Positions 16,321 through 24,867 of a stretch of 64,000 bases of DNA are shown piece after piece. The DNA is from Planctomycetota bacterium. Its GTDB lineage: Bacteria; Planctomycetota; UBA1135; GCA-002686595. Location: NCBI GenBank assembly GCA_020853575.1, contig JADYYP010000021.1:100690-164689 (forward strand). The letters are read 5' to 3'. Position numbers and translations under genes: made by a program. Under the pieces are notes generated by a model. The model searched no databases. It saw nothing but the letters and a program-made list of their open reading frames with translations, and had not been told where the DNA came from. Every line of letters starts with the position of its first letter. The first letter of the stretch is position 1.

Positions 16321-17463
16321 TCAGGGCTGCGCCACCTCGCTCAGCAGGAACTCGCACTCCAGGCCACCATTCAGGATCGGGTGGTGGACGGGGTTCGAGA
16401 GAGCGAGTGTGGCGGACAGCTTGCCGCGTTCGACGAGCAGTCCGACGTGGAACCCGGCGCAGTGCTCGCGCAGCCAGCGACCGAAGCGCCGGTACAGCTC
16501 GGTGACTTCGCGCTGGTCTCCGATGCGCCCGCCGTAGGGCAGGTTCGAGAGCAGCCAGGCGTTCCAGCCCTTGCGCGGCTCGAGCTCGAGCGCCTCGCCG
16601 ACGTCCAAGGCGATGCGGCCCGCGAGCCCGGCGGCGTCCACGTTTTCCATGGCTCCCTGGATCGTCTTGGGATCGCGGTCGCGGCCGACCAGAAGCGCCT
16701 TCGAAGGCCGCTGCGCGGCGCGCGCCTCACTGCGCAAGCGCGCGGCGAGCGCGGCCTCCGACTCGCTCCAGCGCTCCAGGCCGAACGAGGCTCGCAGCAG
16801 CCCCGGAGCACGGTTCTCGGCGATCCAGGCGGCCTCGACCAGCAGTGTGCCCGAGCCGCAGAAGGGATCGATCAGCGGCGCGCGGCCATTCCATTTCGAG
16901 AGCAGCACCAGCGCCGCGGCGAAGGTCTCGGCCAGCGGCGCACGACCCTGGAATGCGCGCCAGCCGCGCTTGTGCAGCGACTCGCCCGAGGTGTCGACCA
17001 GCAAGGTGCAGCGATCGCGGAACAGGTGCGCGTACACGCCGAGGTCGGCGTTCTCCTTCGCGACCGAGGGGCGCGTGCCGTGCTTGGCGCGCACCGCGTC
17101 GACGATGGCGTCCTTGACGCGTTGCTCGATGAACAGGGTGTGGTCGAGCGCCGACTCCTTCGAGTGCGCGTCGACGATCAACGTGCCCTCCGGCCGCACG
17201 AAGCGGTTCCAATCGACTTCGCGCGCACGTTCGTAGAGCGCGTCCGCGTCCTTGGCCTCGAAGCGCGCCACGCGCATCAACACCCGGATCGCGGTGCGCA
17301 ACCACAGATTCGCGCGCAGCGCGTCGGCCAGCGAACCCTCGAAGTACACGCCACCGGTCTGGCGCTCGACCTTGGACAGGCCGAGCGTCTTGAGCTCCTC
17401 GTGCAGCACCGGCTCGAGGCCCGGCGCACACGTGGCGAAGAAGCGCTCTCGTCGTTGTGACAT
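16321..17463 (-). CDS. THUMP-domain 23S rRNA (guanine-N2) methyltransferase, RlmL/YpsC-like
   Basis: SAM-dependent RNA methyltransferase, predicted to make m2G in 23S rRNA (the reaction of the N-terminal half of E. coli RlmKL). The 380 residues contain an N-terminal ferredoxin-like plus THUMP region (about 1-160; starts RERFFATCAPGLEP-L) and a Rossmann methyltransferase domain with DPFCGSGT (199-206). The catalytic NLPYG is at 307-311, which is the N-P-P-Y/F variant used for exocyclic amino groups. The length equals a stand-alone RlmL module without the RlmK half. It starts 15 bases downstream of the exonuclease stop and is probably co-transcribed with it. Confidence 0.87.
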   Translation of the reverse strand: MSQRRERFFATCAPGLEPVLHEELKTLGLSKVERQTGGVYFEGSLADALRANLWLRTAIRVLMRVARFEAKDADALYERAREVDWNRFVRPEGTLIVDAHSKESALDHTLFIEQRVKDAIVDAVRAKHGTRPSVAKENADLGVYAHLFRDRCTLLVDTSGESLHKRGWRAFQGRAPLAETFAAALVLLSKWNGRAPLIDPFCGSGTLLVEAAWIAENRAPGLLRASFGLERWSESEAALAARLRSEARAAQRPSKALLVGRDRDPKTIQGAMENVDAAGLAGRIALDVGEALELEPRKGWNAWLLSNLPYGGRIGDQREVTELYRRFGRWLREHCAGFHVGLLVERGKLSATLALSNPVHHPILNGGLECEFLLSEVAQP

Positions 17464-17478
17464 GGTCGTCCCGCGCGC

Positions 17479-18237
17479 TCAGCGCACGTCGCCGCACCAG
17501 GCGTAGAACTTCTCGCGACGCAGCGGCTCGCGCATCCAGGAGGTGTCCGGAAGCGGGATCGCCAGCGCCTGCCGCACGCTGCGCAGCACTGGCATGGGCT
17601 CGCTCGAGAACGTCCCCTTCTTCGTTTTCCAGCGGATTTCGCGCTGGGTGACGATGCGGGCGACGACCGCCTCCGTCAACCGGCAGTCGCCGGCGACGTA
17701 GTCGAGCACGAGCTGGCGATTTCCCCGCGCCCACTCGATCGGGGCTTGCTCGCCGCTCATCAGCTTCTTCTCCGTGAGGCCCAGTCCTTCGGCCACGTTG
17801 GCCAGGGAGACCGGGAAGCCGCGCTGGCAGACGAACTGGAACATCGGGTCGTAGAGCTCGAGCGCGATCTCCTTGGCGAGCTGCATGTCCTCGGCGACGT
17901 GCCCCAACCAGCGCACATCGAACGACAGACCGTTCCAGGCGCACACCTTCACGCCGGCCAGCTGTTGCTCGCGCAACCACAGGAGCATCTCGCGCGCTCC
18001 GCTGGCGCTGAGCTTTGGGCCGGGCTCGCCATGCTCGTCCTTCGTGTACCAATGGCGCGTCTTGCCGCGGTCGTCGACTGCTGCGGCGCAGGAGATGTCG
18101 AACGGCCCATGGGCCTCGAGGTCTTCACCGGGCGCGAGCTCGATCACATTCGCGATCTCGATGTCGAACGCGACGCGCGTGGGCGGCGCGGCGTCGTCGC
18201 GCGAGTCGAACAAGCCCGGGGTGTGGATCTTGGTCAT
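17479..18237 (-). CDS. DEDDy 3'-5' exonuclease (predicted, RNase H fold)
   Basis: A 252-residue cytoplasmic nuclease related to the proofreading exonuclease fold. Motifs seen: ExoI FDIEIAN with D25 and E27; ExoII WNGLSFDVRWL with N102 and D107; ExoIII DYVAGDCRLT with Y180 and D184. These four acidic residues and the Tyr define the DEDDy group. There is no polymerase domain, so it resembles the stand-alone predicted PolB-like 3'-5' exonucleases. The ATG at 18237 was chosen because the protein fold begins about 20 residues later and upstream in-frame sequence is not protein-like. It is followed by the rRNA methyltransferase gene and diverges from the hybrid kinase gene. Confidence 0.85.
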   Translation of the reverse strand: MTKIHTPGLFDSRDDAAPPTRVAFDIEIANVIELAPGEDLEAHGPFDISCAAAVDDRGKTRHWYTKDEHGEPGPKLSASGAREMLLWLREQQLAGVKVCAWNGLSFDVRWLGHVAEDMQLAKEIALELYDPMFQFVCQRGFPVSLANVAEGLGLTEKKLMSGEQAPIEWARGNRQLVLDYVAGDCRLTEAVVARIVTQREIRWKTKKGTFSSEPMPVLRSVRQALAIPLPDTSWMREPLRREKFYAWCGDVR

Positions 18238-18428
18238 CCGCGGATGATGCACGCTGCGCAGCGCAGCCGCTATCGCCGCTGAGGAGATCCACGGGCGGTT
18301 GCGCACCGGCATGAAGTTCGGCATAGATTCCCGAGCCGCCGGAGGCTTGGCGGACGCTGCGAACCTAGAGTGCTGTGCAGTGATTCCACGGTGGTCCGGA
18401 GTACGGTGGGAGCGCGCCGTACTCAGAC

Positions 18429-18432
18429 GGAG
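18429..18432 (+). promoter_or_regulatory. Shine-Dalgarno deciding a GTG start
   Basis: GGAG at 18429-18432 lies seven bases before GTG 18440 and is the best ribosome binding site near the beginning of the hybrid kinase. It decides against the upstream ATG at 18299, which would add 47 residues with no domain resemblance. Confidence 0.65.
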
Positions 18433-18439
18433 CCTCAGC

Positions 18440-21400
18440 GTGCCCGATTCCATCTCCCAGATCGCCACAGCCAGCTCTCCGGGCCAGAGACCTGACCTCG
18501 CGAACTCGTGGCTGCAGCGCATCGGAGTGCGCGCGCTGCTGTTCGCGTCGTTGGTGGCCTCCGCGCTCGTGCGCGAGAGCGGCACGGGCTCGCTGATCGA
18601 GGCCGTGATCTGGTTGCCCAGCGGCGTCGCGATCGCGGGCTTGTGGTTGCTCGGTTTGGGCTCGTGGTGGATCGTCGCGCTGGCGGCGATCGCCGTCCGC
18701 GTTTCGATCGGCTACCCGGCGTCCGTGATCGTCGCCGGAGGGCTCGGCAGTGCCTGCGAAGCGGCGTGCGGCGCGTGGCTCCCGCGGCGCATGAACGTCG
18801 ACGCGGCCTTCGCGCGCTTGCGCGACGTGGTCGCGCTGTGCGTGGTGGCGAGTGTCGCACCGCTCGCGAGCATCCTGGTGTCGTGGATTGGGCGCGCATG
18901 CACGCAGCCGGTGTTCCGTCCTCCGTTCTACTCGGGCTGGGACGGTTGGTGGCGCATGAACGCGCTGGGCGTGCTGGTCGTGCTGCCGTTCATCAGCACC
19001 TGGTTCGTGCAGCGGCCGAGCAACTGGTCGCGGCGCGCCAGCATCGAGGCCTTGGCCACCGTCCTGGGGCTGCTGGCCGTGGTCTGGTTGGTCATGACGC
19101 GCGTCGAGCCCGACCCACTGGCGACCAGTGTGCTGTACTCGTTGCTGCCGATCGCGTTGTTCGCGTCCGTGCGCTTCGGCCCGCGCGGAGCGATCTCGAT
19201 CGGAGCCCTGACGGCGCTCTCGGTCGCGCTCGGCACCAACTTCGGCATCGGACCGTTCATGTCGGTGCCGCTCGAATCGCGCCACGTCGCCGTGCAGGTC
19301 TTCGACCTGTCCTTGGTCGGGGTGCCGCTGGTGCTCGGAGCGCTGCTCGCCGAGCGCGAAGCGGCGATCGCCAGCCAGGCGCGCGCGTCGGCCTCGCGCC
19401 GCGCGTTCCAGCAGCTCTTGTTGGACGTGACCTACCGCATCAAGGGCGACGGCACGGTGCTCGACATGTACGTGCCCGAGGGCCTGCGCGCCACCAAGGA
19501 GCACGAGCGTTGGATCGGCAGGCGCTTGGCCGAGGTGGTCGCGCCCGAACTCGCGCGCAAGCTCGAGGCGAGCATCGAGGAGACGCTGCGCGGCGCGCCG
19601 ACCGAGCCGCACGAGTTCCAGTTCGTGCTCGCGGGCTCGACGCGCATCCACGAGGTGCGCTTCGTGCGCATCGCGACCGACGAGGTGCTCAGCCTGGTGC
19701 GCGACATCACCGAGCGCAAGCGCGACGAACTGCTCCTGGGTTGGCAGGCGCACGTGCTGGAGGCCATCGCCACCGGGCGTCCCACCGTCGACGTGATGTC
19801 GATGCTGCTCCACGGCATCGAGAGCATGACCGAAGGCGGCTTGGCCTCGCTGCTCACGCTCGAAGGCCAGCGGCTCAAGAACGGCATCGCTCCGTCGCTG
19901 CCAACGAGCTACACGGCGGCCCTGGAGGGGCTGGTGATCGGGCCCGCGGTCGGTTCGTGCGGTACCGCGGCCTTCACCGGCCAGACCACCGTCGTCAGCG
20001 ACATCGAGAACGACCCGCTGTGGACCGGGTTCGCGGCGCTGGCGCTGTCCCACGGCCTGCGATCGTGTTGGTCCGTTCCCGTGCGTGCCGCCGCCGGCCG
20101 CGTGCTCGGGACATTCGCCGTGTATTACCGCGAGCGCCGAGCTCCGAGCGCCTCGGAGCTCAAGCTGGTCGAGCGTGCCGCCGCGCTCGCTGGCATCACG
20201 CTCGAACGCGAGCAGCGCGAGAGCTTGTTGGCGTCGATCAATCACAATGTCAACGAGGGCATCCTGCGCACGACGCCCGATCGCGGACTGTTGTACGTGA
20301 ACGACGCCATGGCGCGCATGTTCGGCTTCGACAGCGCCGAGGAGCTCGTGCGCACCGACCCAAAGCAGCTCTTCGTCGACCCCGAACGACGCGTGGAGCT
20401 GTTCCGCGTACTGCGCGAGCGCGGTCGGATCGACAACGAGGAAGTGCTGTGTCGGCGCCGCGACGGCTCGACGTTCTGGGGCATGGTGCAAGGTCGGGCC
20501 GTGTTCACCGCGGACGGCAGCGTCGACCACTGCGATGGCGCGATCGCCGACATCACCGAGCGCAAGGGTCTCGAGGACAAGCTGCGTCAAGCGCAGAAGA
20601 TGGAAGCCGTCGGCCGACTCGCCGGCGGTGTTGCTCACGACTTCAACAACCTCCTCACGGCCATCAGCGGCTATGCGGAGTCGTTGGTGGACTCGCTTCC
20701 GGGCGCGAGCCGCGAGCTGCGGGACGCGCAGGAAATCCTGCGCGCGGCGGGGCGCGCGGCCGGATTGACGCGCCAGCTGCTCGCCTACAGCCGCCAACAG
20801 GTGCTCGCGCCTCGCGTGCTCGACCTGACCGCCATCGTCGACGAGCTCGGGGACATGCTGCGACGCTTGATCGGCGAGCACATCCGCTTGTCGATCCCGC
20901 TCGCGGCTCAAGCGGCGCATGCGCGCGTCGATCGCGGTCAGATCGAGCAGGTGGTGCTCAACTTGGTGCTCAACGCTCGCGATGCGATGCCCGCGGGCGG
21001 CACGCTGACGATTGAGACGACGCTGGTCGAGCTCGACGCGAACTTCTTGCGCGGCCACGCGGAACGCGCGCCCGGTCCGTACGTGTGCATGAGCGTGTCC
21101 GACACCGGCTGCGGGATGGACGAGGCCACGCGCTCGCGTGCCTTCGATCCGTTCTTCACGACGAAAGTGCAGGGCAAGGGCACTGGGCTGGGGCTCTCGA
21201 CGGTCTACGGCATCGTCCACCAGAGCGGGGGACTGGTCACGTTGGCGAGCACGCTGGGCGTTGGGACGACGGTGAGCGTGTACCTGCCGCGGCTGGCGAA
21301 CGCCGCGCCAACGACCGACGAGGCGCGACCGGCGCCGGTTTCCACGCGCAAGGGCGGCACGGTGCTGGTCGTCGAGGACGAGCCCATGGTGCGCGAGATC

Positions 21401-21724
21401 GTGACCACGACGCTGCGCGCCGCCGGTTTTCTGGTGCTCGAGGCGGAGAACGGCGAGCGCGCGCTCGACGTCGCTCGCGCCGCGTCACGACCACCGGACT
21501 TGGTGGTCACCGATTTGGTGATGCCTCGCACCGGCGGCTTCGAGCTCGCGCGCGAGCTGCGGCGCCAGAGCCCACGGCTTCCGGTGTTGTTCGTTTCCGG
21601 CTACACGGCCGAGGCGCCGCTCCTCCCGTCGGACCCGTCGACCTCGCGGCTCCAGAAGCCCTTCACGCGCAAGGAACTCCTGGCGCGTGTGAGCGCGCTG
21701 CTCGAGGACGCGTCGAGCGGCTGA
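18440..21724 (+). CDS. hybrid sensor histidine kinase (MASE1-PAS-GAF-PAS-HisKA-HATPase-REC)
   Basis: Membrane sensor kinase of 1094 residues. Order: eight or so hydrophobic segments resembling the MASE1 sensor (about residues 25-295), a short coiled region, a PAS-like domain (about 325-435), GAF (about 445-595), PAS with PAC motif (about 605-720), and HisKA with the phospho-acceptor in GGVAHDFNNLL (H733). The HATPase has N-box VLNARDAMP, DTGCGMD and GTGLGLSTVYG. The C-terminal receiver has EDEP, D1025 in TDLVMPRTGG and the conserved Lys in LQKPFTRKEL. The architecture implies autophosphorylation and intramolecular transfer to REC, with output probably via a separate Hpt or regulator, since no DNA-binding domain or Hpt is attached. 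No partner gene lies nearby. Confidence 0.92.
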   Translation: MPDSISQIATASSPGQRPDLANSWLQRIGVRALLFASLVASALVRESGTGSLIEAVIWLPSGVAIAGLWLLGLGSWWIVALAAIAVRVSIGYPASVIVAGGLGSACEAACGAWLPRRMNVDAAFARLRDVVALCVVASVAPLASILVSWIGRACTQPVFRPPFYSGWDGWWRMNALGVLVVLPFISTWFVQRPSNWSRRASIEALATVLGLLAVVWLVMTRVEPDPLATSVLYSLLPIALFASVRFGPRGAISIGALTALSVALGTNFGIGPFMSVPLESRHVAVQVFDLSLVGVPLVLGALLAEREAAIASQARASASRRAFQQLLLDVTYRIKGDGTVLDMYVPEGLRATKEHERWIGRRLAEVVAPELARKLEASIEETLRGAPTEPHEFQFVLAGSTRIHEVRFVRIATDEVLSLVRDITERKRDELLLGWQAHVLEAIATGRPTVDVMSMLLHGIESMTEGGLASLLTLEGQRLKNGIAPSLPTSYTAALEGLVIGPAVGSCGTAAFTGQTTVVSDIENDPLWTGFAALALSHGLRSCWSVPVRAAAGRVLGTFAVYYRERRAPSASELKLVERAAALAGITLEREQRESLLASINHNVNEGILRTTPDRGLLYVNDAMARMFGFDSAEELVRTDPKQLFVDPERRVELFRVLRERGRIDNEEVLCRRRDGSTFWGMVQGRAVFTADGSVDHCDGAIADITERKGLEDKLRQAQKMEAVGRLAGGVAHDFNNLLTAISGYAESLVDSLPGASRELRDAQEILRAAGRAAGLTRQLLAYSRQQVLAPRVLDLTAIVDELGDMLRRLIGEHIRLSIPLAAQAAHARVDRGQIEQVVLNLVLNARDAMPAGGTLTIETTLVELDANFLRGHAERAPGPYVCMSVSDTGCGMDEATRSRAFDPFFTTKVQGKGTGLGLSTVYGIVHQSGGLVTLASTLGVGTTVSVYLPRLANAAPTTDEARPAPVSTRKGGTVLVVEDEPMVREIVTTTLRAAGFLVLEAENGERALDVARAASRPPDLVVTDLVMPRTGGFELARELRRQSPRLPVLFVSGYTAEAPLLPSDPSTSRLQKPFTRKELLARVSALLEDASSG

Positions 21725-21749
21725 CGTCGGCGCTCGCCAACGCGAGTGC

Positions 21750-22400
21750 TCACGCGCCTGGGGCGTGAACGGCGCTCGACGGCGGGCGCTTGCGGGTCCA
21801 CAGCGTGCGCTCGACCTTGCGCGCGAGCACTTCCTCGAGCGCGCGTTGCACAGCTTCTCCCTCGAGGATTCCCAGGGCGCGCGCGATGGCCTCGAAGGTC
21901 GCGAGATAGCGCGGCTCGGGATGGGTCCGCAGCGCGTAGCTCGACGGCGGACCGTCGGGCAAGTGGACGTGCGGCAAGCGAGCGAGCGCCTGTTCCTTGT
22001 TCGCGATCTTGAACGCTTGGCGCCAATTCCCATCGGGCACCAGCAAGGTCACGGGACCGGCGAGCGCGAGCTCGCGCGTCAATGGCCGTGAGTCCGGCGT
22101 GGGGTACAGCACCAGCGCGCATGAATGCGGCGCGGCGTGCTGTTCGTAGGCGCGCCGATCCTCGTCGCGGCCGACGACGCGGACTTCCGCGTTGGACAGT
22201 GCGAGCGGCACCAGGCGCGCGGTGTTGGTCGTCTTGTGGACCTCGCGCCGGTGGGCGAACACCACGACGCGCGTTTCCAACGCGAGCGCGGTGGTTTCGC
22301 GGCACATGCACAGATCCGGCGGCAAGGCGCAGCGCTCACAGCGCGGCGAGCCGCGCTTGCCACGGTGCGGTCCCAGGCGCGTGGGGAGCGAGGAGTCCAC
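21750..22400 (-). CDS. DTW-domain tRNA-uridine aminocarboxypropyltransferase
   Basis: Predicted enzyme that adds the 3-amino-3-carboxypropyl group of SAM to tRNA uridine (acp3U), the activity of E. coli TapT. In 216 residues: an N-terminal zinc cluster CERC...CMC (C21, C24, C31, C33), an HRREVHKTTNTARL segment (50-63) typical of the SPOUT-like core, and a family signature read here as PDGNWRQA (122-129) where most members have DGTW. A later SYALRTHPEPRYLATFEA segment matches the family's S-T-x-E region. It is convergent with the hybrid kinase gene, 25 bases away. Confidence 0.87.
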   Translation of the reverse strand: MDSSLPTRLGPHRGKRGSPRCERCALPPDLCMCRETTALALETRVVVFAHRREVHKTTNTARLVPLALSNAEVRVVGRDEDRRAYEQHAAPHSCALVLYPTPDSRPLTRELALAGPVTLLVPDGNWRQAFKIANKEQALARLPHVHLPDGPPSSYALRTHPEPRYLATFEAIARALGILEGEAVQRALEEVLARKVERTLWTRKRPPSSAVHAPGA

Positions 22401-22619
22401 GCGCGCAGCCTACGCGATCGGTCGCGCGTCCGTGTGCCAGCCGTCCGAGCGCGGGACCGCGGAGCGCGGCGCGTCCAGGTTGTGGATGAAGGCCACGCGG
22501 GTGTGCTCCGCGCGCCGCCAGGACGAGGGGCGGAGGGTCCCACGAGCGCTGGAACGGCTCTTGGAATCGAGGGACCGCGCTCGACTTCTCGACTCCAGCC
22601 CACGCTCGACTCCACACCC

Positions 22620-24806
22620 ATGCACCGCCGCTCGTCGACTCTCGTTCTGCTCCTTGGCTCCGCGCCACTCGCCGCTCAGGTACAGCTCCCCACTGCGATC
22701 GACGCGCGCGAGGCGCTGCGCCGGCCGCCTCCGGTGGCGAACCCGCTGTTCCGCGCCGACTACCTGGCGCACGACGTCCGAGCCAATCAGGACGGCATCG
22801 CAAGCGTGGACTTCGACGGCGATGGCGACCTCGACGTGCTGTTCGCTAGCTCGTCGCCGCCGGAGCTGCGCGCGCTGGTCAACAACGGGCGCGGCATGCT
22901 CTTCGATCATTGGCGCGCGTCGATCCCGCAGCAGGCGCACGGTCTCGCGCTGGGCGACGTCGACGGGGACGGGATCGCCGATGTGGCCTTCGCGTCGTGG
23001 CTCGGCGCGGACGTGAGCGTGTGCCGTGGCCTCGGTGACGGCACCTTCGAGACGGGCGTCGTGGTGCCGTGCGCGAGCTTTCCCGACGGCTTGGAGCTCC
23101 GCGATCTCGACGGCGACGGGCTCGACGAGCTGCTGACGGTGAGCTCCTTCACCAACGTGCTCGGCGTGCATCGCGCGCTGGGCAATGGCCTGTTCGCGGG
23201 CGAGGTCGCCTATCCGACGGGGAACGCGCCCTACGCTGTGACTTGCGGTGATTTCGACGCCGATGGGCGCGTCGACGTTGCCGTGTGCAATCTCGCGGAC
23301 GACACGCTCTCGGTGTACCGCGGCCTCGCCGGAGGTGTGCTTTCGAGCGCGGCGACCTACGACTGCGGCACAGCTCCCTGGGATGTGATCGCGGTCGATC
23401 TGGACAACGATGGGCGGCTCGACTTGGCGACGGCCAACGCCGGGTCCGACGACACGAGTGTGTTGCTGGCGCTCCCCAATGGCACGTTCGCACCATCGCA
23501 GGAGTACAACACCGCGGATCAGCCGCTGAGCCTCGCCAGCGCCGACTTCGACGCCGACGGCGACGCCGACTTGCTCGTCGCGGGTTACTCGAACAGCAAG
23601 GTCTCGCTGCTGCGCAACCGCGGCGATGGCGACTTCCACGGCAAGCTCGACGCGTTGACACCGAACGGTCCGTTGGCGCTCGCCGTGGGTGACTTCGACC
23701 TCGACGGCAAGCTCGACTACGTGTCCGCGGACACCTTCGCCAGCTCGGTCACGGTGCACTTGGGCAACGGCAACGGGAGCTTCGGGCGCGCGCCCGAATT
23801 CACGACCGGGGCCGCACCGATCGGGCTCGCGACGGCGGACCTCGATCTCGACGGTGCCGCGGACGTCGTCACCGCCAACTCTGGTGCGAACAGCGTGAGC
23901 GTCTTGCGCGGCTCGGGGCAGGGCACGCTGGCGCCGCAGTCGACGCTCGTTTGCGGCGCGGCGCCCGGGCACGTGGCCATCGGTCACCTCGACGGCGACG
24001 CCTTCCCCGACATCGTCGTCACCAACTCCGGAGCCGCGAGCATCTCGGTGTTCCTCTCGCTGGGCGGCGCGAGCTTCGCGCCGGCCCACAGCCACGCGAC
24101 CGGAAGCCAGCCGCAAGGACTGGCGATCGCGGACTACGACGGCGACGGTTGGAACGACGTCGTGGTCGCCAATCAACTCTCGCATTCGGTCAGCTTTCTC
24201 CGCGGAAACGGCTCGGGCGCGCTCGCGCCGCGCGTCGACCGCGCGTGCGGCGCCGAGCCGTTCGACGTCGCGGTGGTCGACGTCAGCGGAGACGCGCTCG
24301 CCGACTTGATCGTCGTCGAGAACTTCGCCAACACCGTGTCCGTCTCCCTCGGGCTCGGTGGCGGGGGCTTCGGGGCGCGCAGCGCGTACCCGTTGCTCCT
24401 GCGTCCGACCTCGCTCGCCGTCGGCGACGTCACGCACGACGGGGTGCCCGATCTGGTGGTGTGCGAGTTCGGGGAGATCGTCGGTCGCAGCTTGGCGCTG
24501 CTTCCGGGCCTCGGTGGGGGAGCGTTCGGCGCGCGCGTGGAGCTGCAGACGGGCTACGACCCCTACGACGTCGTGCTCGCCGACTTCGACGGCGACGCGC
24601 GCCTCGACCTCGCCACCAGCTGCAACTTCTCGCCGTACGTCGACGTGCGCCGCGGAGCGCGCTTCGCGCCCTTCGGTGGTCGCGCGTCCTTCGGCGCCGG
24701 TGATCACCCCTCGGGACTGGGCGTCGCGGACTTCAACGGCGACGGCAAGCTCGACCTGGCGGTGGCCAACACGGGATCGAGCAACGTGAGCCTGCTGCTG
24801 CAGTGA
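22620..24806 (+). CDS. secreted VCBS/FG-GAP repeat protein
   Basis: Exported 728-residue protein with a signal peptide (MHRRSSTLVLLLGSAPLAAQ) followed by about eleven tandem repeats of 50-60 residues. Each is built round a calcium-binding-like DxDxDGxxD loop (for example DFDGDGDLDVLF, DLDGDGLDEL, DFNGDGKLDLAV) and a hydrophobic strand pattern LxVADxxGDGxxDVVVAN. This is the VCBS/FG-GAP beta-propeller arrangement, here probably one seven-bladed propeller plus further blades. A role in surface adhesion or polysaccharide binding is inferred from the family. Unlike four other long secreted proteins in this window, it stops at the last repeat and has no extra C-terminal module. Confidence 0.88.
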   Translation: MHRRSSTLVLLLGSAPLAAQVQLPTAIDAREALRRPPPVANPLFRADYLAHDVRANQDGIASVDFDGDGDLDVLFASSSPPELRALVNNGRGMLFDHWRASIPQQAHGLALGDVDGDGIADVAFASWLGADVSVCRGLGDGTFETGVVVPCASFPDGLELRDLDGDGLDELLTVSSFTNVLGVHRALGNGLFAGEVAYPTGNAPYAVTCGDFDADGRVDVAVCNLADDTLSVYRGLAGGVLSSAATYDCGTAPWDVIAVDLDNDGRLDLATANAGSDDTSVLLALPNGTFAPSQEYNTADQPLSLASADFDADGDADLLVAGYSNSKVSLLRNRGDGDFHGKLDALTPNGPLALAVGDFDLDGKLDYVSADTFASSVTVHLGNGNGSFGRAPEFTTGAAPIGLATADLDLDGAADVVTANSGANSVSVLRGSGQGTLAPQSTLVCGAAPGHVAIGHLDGDAFPDIVVTNSGAASISVFLSLGGASFAPAHSHATGSQPQGLAIADYDGDGWNDVVVANQLSHSVSFLRGNGSGALAPRVDRACGAEPFDVAVVDVSGDALADLIVVENFANTVSVSLGLGGGGFGARSAYPLLLRPTSLAVGDVTHDGVPDLVVCEFGEIVGRSLALLPGLGGGAFGARVELQTGYDPYDVVLADFDGDARLDLATSCNFSPYVDVRRGARFAPFGGRASFGAGDHPSGLGVADFNGDGKLDLAVANTGSSNVSLLLQ

Positions 24807-24867
24807 GCGAGCGAGCGGGCGCGCCGCGCTCGACGCTCCGGCGGCGCACGAGTACGTTGGGAGCCCG

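Noticed and set aside
18365..21220. A minus-strand open frame of 951 codons opposite the hybrid kinase
   Set aside because: Shadow of the kinase coding sequence, with His/Arg/Gln bias and no recognisable domain.
22401..22619. A short gene before the VCBS-repeat protein
   Set aside because: Frames here lack a ribosome binding site and have non-protein composition; treated as intergenic.
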